Assembly: GCA_036397755.1 (NCBI GenBank)
Contig: DASWII010000048.1
Coordinates: 32,652 to 96,651 of the forward strand
Direction: 5' to 3'
Length of the DNA: 64,000 bases
DNA from: CAMYLY01 sp036397755
Lineage (GTDB): Bacteria; Gemmatimonadota; Gemmatimonadetes; Gemmatimonadales; GWC2-71-9
Shown here piece by piece: positions 41,934 through 49,853 of the stretch. The position numbers were made by a program, and so were the translations under genes. Below the pieces are notes generated by a model. The model was not told where the DNA came from. It made no database searches and was given only the letters and a program-made list of their open reading frames with translations. Every line of letters begins with the position of its first letter. Within the stretch, counting starts at the first letter, position 1.

Positions 41934-44858
41934 ATGAACGTGCATGAGATGAACCGGCGGGTGCGCGCGGCGCGGGACGAAGTCGAGCGACGGGGCGAGA
42001 CCTTTTATCCCGGCCCCAGTCGGATCCACCTTGCCGCGTTCCCGCCCAAGGAACGGTGGGACAGCTGGGTGGAGCTCGACTCGGCGTCGTGGCCGGAGCG
42101 ACGTGAGCGTCGCTACACGTTGGTGCCGACCACCTGCTTCAACTGCGAATCGGCCTGCGGGCTGCTCGCCTACGTCGATGCCGACACGAAGCGGGTGCGC
42201 AAGTTCGAAGGCAACCCCGAGCATCCCGGATCGCGCGGCCGCAACTGTGCCAAAGGACCGGCCACGCTCAACCAGATCACCGATCCCGATCGCATCCTCT
42301 TCCCGCTGAAGCGCGTGGGTGCGCGCGGTGAAGGGCGTTGGTCGCAGGTCGGCTGGGACGAGGCCCTCGACGACATCGCGGGCCGCATCCGCAGGGCCCT
42401 CCAGGAGGGGCGGCACAACGAGATCATGTACCACGTGGGCCGGCCCGGGGAAGATGGATTCACCGAGCGCATTCTCGCCGCCTGGGGCGTGGACGGTCAC
42501 AATTCGCACACCAACGTGTGCTCCTCCAGCGGCCGCGCGGGCTACCAGTACTGGATGGGGCTCGACCGACCGAGCCCGGATTTCGCCAATGCCGACGTCA
42601 TCCTGCTGATCTCCGCGCACCTGGAGACGGGACACTACTTCAACCCGCACGCGCAGCGCATTCTCGAGGCCCGGCAGCGAGGGGCGAAGCTCATCGTCTT
42701 CGACACGCGGCTGTCGAACACCGCCACCCACGCCGACCACTGGCTGCCGTCCATTCCGGGTTCCGAGCCCGCCGTCTTGTTGGCGATCGCGAACCATCTC
42801 ATCCGCAACGGCGCGCACAATCGCGACTTCATCCGCCGCTGGTGGAACTGGGAGGAATACCTCGCCGTCGTTCACCCCGACGTCGAACGGACCTTCGAGC
42901 AGTTCGACGCCATTCTCCAGTCGCTCTACGCGGAATACACGTTCGCGTTCGCGGCGCGGGAATCGGGGGTCGATGAGGTGACGATTGCCGCAGCGGCCGC
43001 GGCCGTCGCATCGGCCGGCACGCGGCTGGCCACACACACCTGGCGCAGTGCCGCCGCCGGCAACGAGGGCGGATGGCAGGTCGCGCGCACGCTGTTCCTG
43101 TTGAACGCCCTACTCGGAGCGGTCGCCACCCCCGGGGGTACGCACCCCAACGCGTGGAACAAGTTCGTCCCGCGCCCGATCCACACCCCGCCCCACCCCA
43201 AGCGCTGGAACGAGCTGACATGGCCCCAGGAGTTTCCGCTGGCGATGAACGAGTTGTCGTTCCTCTTGCCCCATTTCCTGCGCGAGCGCCGCGGCAAGCT
43301 GGATGTGTATTTCACGCGCGTCTACAACCCCGTCTGGACCAACCCCGACGGCTTCAGCTGGATCGAGATGCTCACGGACCCGCAGCAGGTCGCGCTGCAC
43401 GTCGCGCTGACGCCCACGTGGAACGAAACCGCATACTTCGCGGACTACGTGCTCCCGATGGGGCACAGCTCCGAACGTCACGACCTGCATTCTTACGAGA
43501 CTCACGACGCGCAATGGATCGGCTTTCGGCAGCCGGTGCTCCGCGCCGCGCGCGAGCGCGACGGCGTGCCGGTGACGGACACGCGCGAGGTCAACCCCGG
43601 ACAAGTGTGGGAGGAAAACGAATTTTGGATCGACCTCACGTGGCGCATCGACCCCGACGGGGCGATGGGTGTTCGCCGGTACGTCGAGTCTCGTCGCTCC
43701 CCGGGGACGAAGCTGGGGATCGACGAGTATTACGCGTGGGCGTTCGAGCACTCGGTTCCCGGGCTCCCCGAGCGGGCGGCGCGCGAAGGTCTGAGCCCCC
43801 TGGAATACATGCGCCGCTACGGTGCATTCGAGATCCGGCGGGGCGTCGGCGCCGTGTATGAAGAAGAAGTCCCTCGGGACGATCTCCAGGACGTCGCCGA
43901 CGGATCCTACGGGCGGGTGTACACGCGGGCGCCGGCGGTCGCCAGCGACAACATCGTGCCGCAGGCATCGCCGGAACCCGACGCGGAAGGTCGCCGGCCC
44001 ATCGGCGTGCGCGTGGACGGGCGCGTGCGGCGTGGTTTCCCAACCCCGAGCGGCCGCCTCGAGTTCTGGTCCGGCACGCTGGCGGCCTGGGGATGGTCGG
44101 AGTGCGCGATTCCCACGTATCTGCGAAGCCACGTCCATCCCGACCATCTCGACGCCGACCAGTCGGTGCTGATCTCGACCTTTCGCCTGCCGGTGCACAT
44201 CCACACGCGGAGCGGTAACGCGAAATGGCTCGATGAAATCGCGCATACCAATCCCCTGTGGATCCATCCGACTCAGGCGAGTGCCCTCGGCGTGGCCACG
44301 GGCGATCTCGTTCGGGTCGAGACCGAGATCGGCCACTTCGTGCTCAAGGCATGGGTCACGGAGGGCATCCGGCCGGGGGTGGTCGCCTGCAGCCACCACA
44401 TGGGGCGGTGGAAGATCCACGATCACGGCCAGCGGCAACTCATGAACACCGTCCGGCTGGACCACTCGGGGAGCGCGTGGGGCATCGCCCGCCTCGCGGG
44501 TCCGGGACCGTTCGCCTCGACCGACATGGACACGAAACGCATTTGGTGGACGGACGCAGGCGTTCACCAGAACCTGACGTTCCCCGTTCACCCCGATCCG
44601 GTATCCGGGCAGCACTGTTGGCATCAAGCGGTCCGCGTGCGGCGCGGCGCGCCTGGCGACCGCTACGGTGACGTGTTCGTGGACACGACAAAGTCTCGCG
44701 CTGTCTATGCCCAGTGGATGGCCAAGACGCGATCGGCGCGGGAACACTCTCCCGACGCGACGCGCCGGCCGTTCTGGTTGCTGCGGCCGCTGAAGCCCGG
44801 CAAGACATATTTCCGTCTGCCGGAGGCGCCGACGCACGGCGGTACTCCGACGGCATGA
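41934..44858 (+). CDS. Molybdopterin oxidoreductase catalytic subunit (DMSO reductase family)
   Basis: A 974-residue Mo/W-bisPGD enzyme. Near the N-terminus C68-x2-C71-x3-C75 and C105 bind an FS0-type [4Fe-4S] cluster. The likely metal ligand region is SHTNVCSSSG, with C196 as candidate ligand. C-terminal blocks (FRLPVHIHTRSGN, ALGVATGDLVRVETEIG) match the molybdopterin dinucleotide-binding domain. No Tat signal is seen, so the enzyme is probably cytoplasmic. The family includes formate dehydrogenases and sulfur-compound and arsenate reductases; the substrate cannot be read. The ATG at 41934 has AGGAGG; its end overlaps torD. Confidence 0.9.
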   Translation: MNVHEMNRRVRAARDEVERRGETFYPGPSRIHLAAFPPKERWDSWVELDSASWPERRERRYTLVPTTCFNCESACGLLAYVDADTKRVRKFEGNPEHPGSRGRNCAKGPATLNQITDPDRILFPLKRVGARGEGRWSQVGWDEALDDIAGRIRRALQEGRHNEIMYHVGRPGEDGFTERILAAWGVDGHNSHTNVCSSSGRAGYQYWMGLDRPSPDFANADVILLISAHLETGHYFNPHAQRILEARQRGAKLIVFDTRLSNTATHADHWLPSIPGSEPAVLLAIANHLIRNGAHNRDFIRRWWNWEEYLAVVHPDVERTFEQFDAILQSLYAEYTFAFAARESGVDEVTIAAAAAAVASAGTRLATHTWRSAAAGNEGGWQVARTLFLLNALLGAVATPGGTHPNAWNKFVPRPIHTPPHPKRWNELTWPQEFPLAMNELSFLLPHFLRERRGKLDVYFTRVYNPVWTNPDGFSWIEMLTDPQQVALHVALTPTWNETAYFADYVLPMGHSSERHDLHSYETHDAQWIGFRQPVLRAARERDGVPVTDTREVNPGQVWEENEFWIDLTWRIDPDGAMGVRRYVESRRSPGTKLGIDEYYAWAFEHSVPGLPERAAREGLSPLEYMRRYGAFEIRRGVGAVYEEEVPRDDLQDVADGSYGRVYTRAPAVASDNIVPQASPEPDAEGRRPIGVRVDGRVRRGFPTPSGRLEFWSGTLAAWGWSECAIPTYLRSHVHPDHLDADQSVLISTFRLPVHIHTRSGNAKWLDEIAHTNPLWIHPTQASALGVATGDLVRVETEIGHFVLKAWVTEGIRPGVVACSHHMGRWKIHDHGQRQLMNTVRLDHSGSAWGIARLAGPGPFASTDMDTKRIWWTDAGVHQNLTFPVHPDPVSGQHCWHQAVRVRRGAPGDRYGDVFVDTTKSRAVYAQWMAKTRSAREHSPDATRRPFWLLRPLKPGKTYFRLPEAPTHGGTPTA

Positions 44859-45703
44859 CCGCGGAATTGATGCGCGCGTTGGCCGTGCTGGCCGAGCCGC
44901 CGCGCAAGGAATCCGCAGCAGTTGCCGCGGCACTCGAACTCGACCCGCCGACCGCCGATGCCTACACGGCGGTGTTTGTGCTGGACGTGTATCCGTACGC
45001 CTCGGTTTATCTGAACGCGGATGGCATGTTGGGTGGGGAAGCACGCGACCGCGTCGCGGGGTTCTGGCGCGCTCTGGACCTCCGCCCTCCAGCCGAACCG
45101 GACCATGCGGCCGCTCTGCTCGGTCTGCTGGCCTCGCTCACCGAGGCGGCGGCGAGTGACGCCCGAGCGGCGCATGCGCGCCACGCGTTGCTCTGGGAGC
45201 ACGTCCTGCCCTGGATGCCGCTGTTCGCCGCCAAGGTGCAGGACGTCGGCGTCGGGCCCTACCCCGCATGGGCCGATCGGCTCATGACACTGCTGTGCCA
45301 CGAGGCGCGGCGCGCGCCTGCCCCGACGCCATCGGCCGTTCACCTGCGGGACGCGCACGCCCTGCCACGCGATACGCCTCGGGACCTCCAGGCCGTTCTC
45401 AGCCCGCTGCTCAGCGGCATGGTCATCGCCCGGTCGGATCTCGCCCGAGCCGCGCGGACCCTGGGGTTGGGCCTGCGCCAGGGCGAGCGCCGGTTCCTGC
45501 TGCAGTCCCTGTTGGATCAAGACGCGCCAGCCACGACGCGGTGGATCGCCGACGAAGCCCGGGCGTGGCGCGCGCGTCATGAGCGACTGCGGCCGGTCCT
45601 GGGGCCGTCGACCGACTTCTGGATCGACCGCGCGCGCGCCACGATCGACGCCTTCACCCATGCGCGCCCCTCGCCGCAGGAGCAAGCCACGGGAGCGACC
45701 TGA
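44855..45703 (+). CDS. TorD/DmsD-type molybdoenzyme chaperone
   Basis: A 282-residue helical protein that follows the molybdoenzyme gene with a four-base overlap (ATGA). The segment HVLPWMPLFAAKV matches the EHxxPWxxxF pattern around the peptide-binding site of TorD-family chaperones, which hold apo-enzymes for cofactor insertion. The C-terminal ~110 residues are extra relative to the family and may be a second small domain. Position and motif make the assignment fairly safe. Confidence 0.82.
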   Translation: MTAELMRALAVLAEPPRKESAAVAAALELDPPTADAYTAVFVLDVYPYASVYLNADGMLGGEARDRVAGFWRALDLRPPAEPDHAAALLGLLASLTEAAASDARAAHARHALLWEHVLPWMPLFAAKVQDVGVGPYPAWADRLMTLLCHEARRAPAPTPSAVHLRDAHALPRDTPRDLQAVLSPLLSGMVIARSDLARAARTLGLGLRQGERRFLLQSLLDQDAPATTRWIADEARAWRARHERLRPVLGPSTDFWIDRARATIDAFTHARPSPQEQATGAT

Positions 45704-45740
45704 GCCTAGCCAGCCGCGCTCGCCCGTTCCCCGTGCGCTC

Positions 45741-45876
45741 GCCAGGCCCCTCCCTTCGCCCACTGCAGCGCCGGTCGGGGCCGGCACCATATCGCGATGG
45801 TGGGGCGCTGACGCGGGCTCCGGGAGCGGCCTACGCTCGCTCGCACACCGTCGCACCACCTGATCGTGGGTCCCGG
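45741..45876 (+). repeat. ~135-bp dispersed structured repeat, copy B
   Basis: This is the plus-strand counterpart of 16314-16450. It keeps the CAGCGCC/GGCGCTG inverted repeat and the GCTCCGGGAGC palindrome; the inner loop differs but can fold on its own (ACCAT/ATGGT). It fills the 231-base gap between the convergent torD and phosphatase-like genes, which holds no supportable gene. Confidence 0.75.
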
Positions 45877-45934
45877 CGGGAGCGTCCGGGCCGCCGGGAC
45901 TCGTCCCCTGCAACGCGCGCCTGGAACGCGCGGC

Positions 45935-46999
45935 CTAGTTGGCGAGCACCGTTACGACCGCCGACATCACGACTCCCGCGTGATCGGACGGCCACAGCCC
46001 CGAAGGGGTGCGATCCGCGGGGTCGTTACCGACCACGAGGCCGGTCGCGCTGGCAACCGAGATGTTGCGGGTCAGGACGAGGTCGATGCGGGTCGCCAGT
46101 ATCGAGGTCGTGTTGCTCAACTCGGAGTTCTGACAGCACGACAGGCCGGATCCGGCCGACGCATCCAACGCCCACAGATCCCGGTATCCGGCATTCAACA
46201 CCGCGCCGTACGTGGGATCCGTTCCGGAGATGGCATCCGAATTGAGATCGCCGAGGAGGATGATCGGTCGCGATGCCGCCTCCAGGTTCGACATCAACTC
46301 TTGTGCCTGTGCGATCCGCGCTCCACTCGTGGCCGACTCGAGGTGCGTATTGACGACGCGATAGGTCACCCCGTCGATGACGGCGTCCACCCCCACCCAT
46401 CCCCGCGTGATGGTCACGAGCGTTCCGGTTGCCACGGGCACCGTGAGCGCGGTCGCGTAGTTGCCCGTCGCCACGGCGCTGGTGCCAATATCCGATCGGG
46501 CAAGGATCACGTCGAAGTCCGTGAGCCGCACGTCATCGAACGTGTCGTTTCCGCGTGTCACTTCGAGGTCGAAGTTCTGCACCTTGGCGGCGACCGTGTA
46601 GTTCGCGCCCAGCGCGGTCAGTTCATCGAGCAGCGATCCCAAGTAGTCGTACAGCGTGTCGGTCGCTAACTCGGTCCCGCCGTTGATCTGGTCTCCGGGG
46701 GACTGCACGCGAATCAACGAGATCTCCTGCAAGCCGACGATGTCCGGATCGGCATCCGTGATCGCGGCCGCCAGCGCCTTGGCCCGTTCCGGGAAGTTCG
46801 TCGCCACCACGACCTTGAATTGTGAGTCGACCGCCGCGAGGAACTCCTGGGGCGTGCTGGCCAGCAGCACCTGCTCGATGTCCGCCCCGACATAGACGTT
46901 CTGTGTCATTGCCGTGAACTGCGCCGTGATTTCGGGACCCTCCCCACATGCCGCAACCGCGATGGTCACCAAGGTCCACCAGTGGCTCCGTGGTCTCAT
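45935..46999 (-). CDS. Endonuclease/exonuclease/phosphatase family lipoprotein
   Basis: A 354-residue exported EEP-fold hydrolase. The signal peptide ends with lipobox VAAC. Family motifs follow in order: TQNVY, IVGLQE (metal Glu), VNTHLES, ILLGDLNSD (catalytic Asp/Asn) and SDHAGV (catalytic His). The family cuts phosphodiesters in nucleic acids, lipids or inositol phosphates; an exported lipoprotein suggests an extracytoplasmic substrate. The ATG at 46999 has GGAGGA upstream. It is divergent from the IorA-like gene. Confidence 0.88.
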   Translation of the reverse strand: MRPRSHWWTLVTIAVAACGEGPEITAQFTAMTQNVYVGADIEQVLLASTPQEFLAAVDSQFKVVVATNFPERAKALAAAITDADPDIVGLQEISLIRVQSPGDQINGGTELATDTLYDYLGSLLDELTALGANYTVAAKVQNFDLEVTRGNDTFDDVRLTDFDVILARSDIGTSAVATGNYATALTVPVATGTLVTITRGWVGVDAVIDGVTYRVVNTHLESATSGARIAQAQELMSNLEAASRPIILLGDLNSDAISGTDPTYGAVLNAGYRDLWALDASAGSGLSCCQNSELSNTTSILATRIDLVLTRNISVASATGLVVGNDPADRTPSGLWPSDHAGVVMSAVVTVLAN

Positions 47000-47169
47000 T
47001 GTCCGTTCCTCCACACGAAGGAGTTGCCGCGCCGCTCGCGGAGGAATCTCCCTGCGGCGTCAAGCAGGTGTCAAATCGGTCGCCGCCGGTTTGCGCGGGT
47101 ACCCGGCGGCGGTGGTTGACTCCACGGTACGGCCCCTCCACCGTTAGAGATTCCCGTTCGGAGTGCACG

Positions 47170-47634
47170 ATGCCTTCCTACACGCTATCGATCAACGGCG
47201 CGCGTCACACCGTGGAAGCGCCGTCGGACATGCCGCTGCTCTGGGTGATCCGCGACCTGGTGGGACTCACCGGCACGAAATTCGGCTGCGGCGTAGGTCA
47301 ATGCCGCGCGTGCGTGGTCCACCTCAACGGCGCCGCCGTCTTCAGCTGCCAGATACCGGTCACGGCCGCGCAGGGGCAGGACATCACGACCATCGAAGGG
47401 CTGTCGGATGATGGATTGCATCCGGTCCAGCGCGCTTGGATCGAGGAAGACGTACCCCAATGCGGCTACTGCCAGCCAGGGCAGATCATGGCGGCGGCCG
47501 CCCTGCTCGCGCAGAATCACGCTCCCAGCGACGACGAGATCGACGCGGCCATGGCGGGCAACATCTGTCGCTGTGGCACCTACAATCGCATCCGCGCGGC
47601 CATCCACCGCGCCGCACAGGGAGCAGCCGAATGA
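47170..47634 (+). CDS. [2Fe-2S] subunit of molybdenum hydroxylase, IorA-like
   Basis: A 154-residue small subunit of the xanthine dehydrogenase family. The plant-type cluster uses FGCGVGQCRAC and a downstream Cys in VFSCQIP; the second cluster uses QCGYCQPGQI and ICRCGTY. It passes electrons from the molybdenum centre of the next subunit. Closest in layout to isoquinoline 1-oxidoreductase alpha (IorA). It overlaps the large subunit by four bases (ATGA). Confidence 0.93.
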   Translation: MPSYTLSINGARHTVEAPSDMPLLWVIRDLVGLTGTKFGCGVGQCRACVVHLNGAAVFSCQIPVTAAQGQDITTIEGLSDDGLHPVQRAWIEEDVPQCGYCQPGQIMAAAALLAQNHAPSDDEIDAAMAGNICRCGTYNRIRAAIHRAAQGAAE

Positions 47635-49760
47635 CCGCGAATCCGAAGCACACCATGGACCGGCGCAGCTTCCTTGAGGTGAGTTCCGCGGGTTTGGGCT
47701 TGGTCGTGGGATTCCACGTTCCGTCACACACCCGTCTCGGGGGGCGCCTGCGGCCGGAGGGACCCGTCGAACTCAACGCGTGGATCCGCATCGACCCCGA
47801 CGACACGATCACGTTCTTCGTGCCGGAGTCGGAAATGGGTCAAGGGGTCCTCACGGCGATTCCGCAGATATTGGCTGACGAGATGGATGCCGACTGGACG
47901 CGCGTTCGGTCGGTCCACGCGCTGGCCGACTCCGCGAAGTACGGGCGCCAGAGCACGGGAGGAAGCACGAGCATCCGCACGCAATTCGCCCCGATGCGCC
48001 GGGCCGGCGCCGCAGCGCGGGAGCTGCTCGCGCAAGCGGCCGCCCGTCGGTGGGGCGTGGATCGCAGCGAGTGCCGCACGACACGCAGCACCGTGGTGCG
48101 TACTGCCACGGGGGAGCGGCTCCGCTACGGTGAACTGGCGGCGGACGCGGCCCTGCTCTCCCCTCCGGAGGATCCACCCCTGAAGGACCGATCGGCGTTC
48201 AGCCTGATCGGACAGCCTGTCAAACGGCTCGACGCGGCGGACAAGGTCACGGGGAAAGCCGTGTTCGGGTCGGACGTGCGGGTGCCGGGGATGCTGGTCG
48301 CGCAGGTCGTGCGGCCGCCGACGTTCGGCGCCACGCGCAAGAGTGTCGACGCCGCGGCGGCGCTGGCGACGCCCGGGGTGCGGCACGTGGTGGAGATTTC
48401 CTCCGGTGTGGCGGTGGTGGCCGACCATTTCTGGGCCGCCAAGAAGGGGCGGGAGGCGTTGCGCGTGGAATGGGACAGCGGCGAGTGGGGCTCGCTGTCG
48501 ACGGCGCGCATCACCGAGATGATGCGCGAAGCCGCGGCAAACGGCGCGACCGCACGTGAGGAGGGCGACGCCGACGCGGCCATCCGCGGCGCGGGCAAGG
48601 TCATCGACGCCGTGTACGAATTGCCCTATCTGGCCCACGCGACCATGGAACCGATGAATTGCACGGCGGATGTCCGCCGTGACGCGTGCGAAGTCTGGGC
48701 CCCGACGCAATCGCCGAGCGGCACCCAGTCGACGGCCGCTCGCATCACCGGACTGCCGGCGGAGCGGGTCACGGTGCACACCACACACATGGGTGGGGGC
48801 TTCGGCCGGCGTTCGCAGACCGACTTCGTCGCGGACGCGGTGGAGACCTCGAAGGCGGTCGGGAAGCCGGTGCAAGTGATCTGGACCCGCGAGGACGACA
48901 CGCGTGGGGGGTATTATCGCCCACCCGCGTGGAACCGACTGGTCGGGGCGGTCGACGCCGGCGGCAACGTCAGCGCGTGGACGCACCAGATCGGCAGTCC
49001 CTCCATCGCCCGGCAATTCGGTCCGCTGCGCAACGGCATCGATGATGCCGGGGTGGAAGGTGCGGCCAACCTCCCCTATGCCATCCCCAATGTGCGCGTC
49101 ACGTATGGGCCGGTGGAGTTGCCGATTTCGCTGTGGTTCTGGCGCTCCGTGGGCAGCTCGTTGAACGCGTGGGTAACCGAGTGCTTTATCGATGAACTTG
49201 CCGAAGCCGCCGGCGCCGATCCGGTCGAGTTCCGGTTGCGCCTGCTGGCGGCTCACCCGAGGCACCAGCGTGTGCTGCGTACGGCCGCCGACCGCGCCAA
49301 CTGGACCACGGCACCCGCCGCGGGACGCGGGCGCGGTGCCGCGGTTCACGAGGCGTTCGGCAGCATCGTCGCTCAGGTCGCGGAGGTATCCATCGATCCC
49401 GATGGTGAAGTCCGCGTACATCACGTCGCGTGCGCCGTGGACTGCGGTGACGTGATCAATCCCGGCATCATCCGGGCGCAAATGGAGTCCGGTATCGCCT
49501 ACGGTCTTTCGGCGGCGCTCTGGGGCGAACTCACGATCGCGGGCGGTGCCGTCGTGCAAGGCAACTTCGACCGCTACCCGGTCCTGCGCATCGATCGCAT
49601 GCCGGCGATCGACGTGGACATCGTGACCAGCGGTGATCCGCTTGGAGGCATCGGCGAGCCCGGAACGCCGCCGATCGCCCCCGCGGTATGCAACGCGCTC
49701 GCGCAGCTCACCGGGCGGCGGATCCGGAAACTCCCCATCGGAAAGGTGCGAACGACGTAG
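47631..49760 (+). CDS. Molybdenum hydroxylase large subunit, IorB-like, Tat-exported
   Basis: A 709-residue molybdopterin-binding subunit of the IorB/aldehyde-oxidase type. The N-terminus has a twin-arginine signal (DRRSFLE followed by a hydrophobic run), so the folded heterodimer is probably exported. Cofactor-binding blocks are GQGVLTAIPQ, MGGGFGRR and GIGEPGTPP, the last with the catalytic Glu. Substrates in the family are aldehydes and N-heterocycles; no cytochrome subunit follows, so the electron acceptor is unknown. Maturation is likely served by coxG-xdhC-mocA at 8.6-10.7 kb. Confidence 0.92.
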   Translation: MTANPKHTMDRRSFLEVSSAGLGLVVGFHVPSHTRLGGRLRPEGPVELNAWIRIDPDDTITFFVPESEMGQGVLTAIPQILADEMDADWTRVRSVHALADSAKYGRQSTGGSTSIRTQFAPMRRAGAAARELLAQAAARRWGVDRSECRTTRSTVVRTATGERLRYGELAADAALLSPPEDPPLKDRSAFSLIGQPVKRLDAADKVTGKAVFGSDVRVPGMLVAQVVRPPTFGATRKSVDAAAALATPGVRHVVEISSGVAVVADHFWAAKKGREALRVEWDSGEWGSLSTARITEMMREAAANGATAREEGDADAAIRGAGKVIDAVYELPYLAHATMEPMNCTADVRRDACEVWAPTQSPSGTQSTAARITGLPAERVTVHTTHMGGGFGRRSQTDFVADAVETSKAVGKPVQVIWTREDDTRGGYYRPPAWNRLVGAVDAGGNVSAWTHQIGSPSIARQFGPLRNGIDDAGVEGAANLPYAIPNVRVTYGPVELPISLWFWRSVGSSLNAWVTECFIDELAEAAGADPVEFRLRLLAAHPRHQRVLRTAADRANWTTAPAAGRGRGAAVHEAFGSIVAQVAEVSIDPDGEVRVHHVACAVDCGDVINPGIIRAQMESGIAYGLSAALWGELTIAGGAVVQGNFDRYPVLRIDRMPAIDVDIVTSGDPLGGIGEPGTPPIAPAVCNALAQLTGRRIRKLPIGKVRTT

Positions 49761-49853
49761 GACGATCGAGGTCGAGCGACAACTAATCAAGACCCACGAC
49801 GACCTGAGACGATCGTCTCGACTTCCGACCATTCAGCCCATTCAGGAGGCCTC

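Noticed and set aside
41934..44858. Naming the molybdoenzyme as formate dehydrogenase or nitrate reductase
   Set aside because: The ligand region SHTNVCSSSG and the gene layout do not identify either; the family alone does not give the substrate.
47724..49832. A 702-codon minus-strand open frame opposite the IorB-like gene
   Set aside because: Antisense shadow of a gene with conserved cofactor motifs; no recognisable domain or signal.
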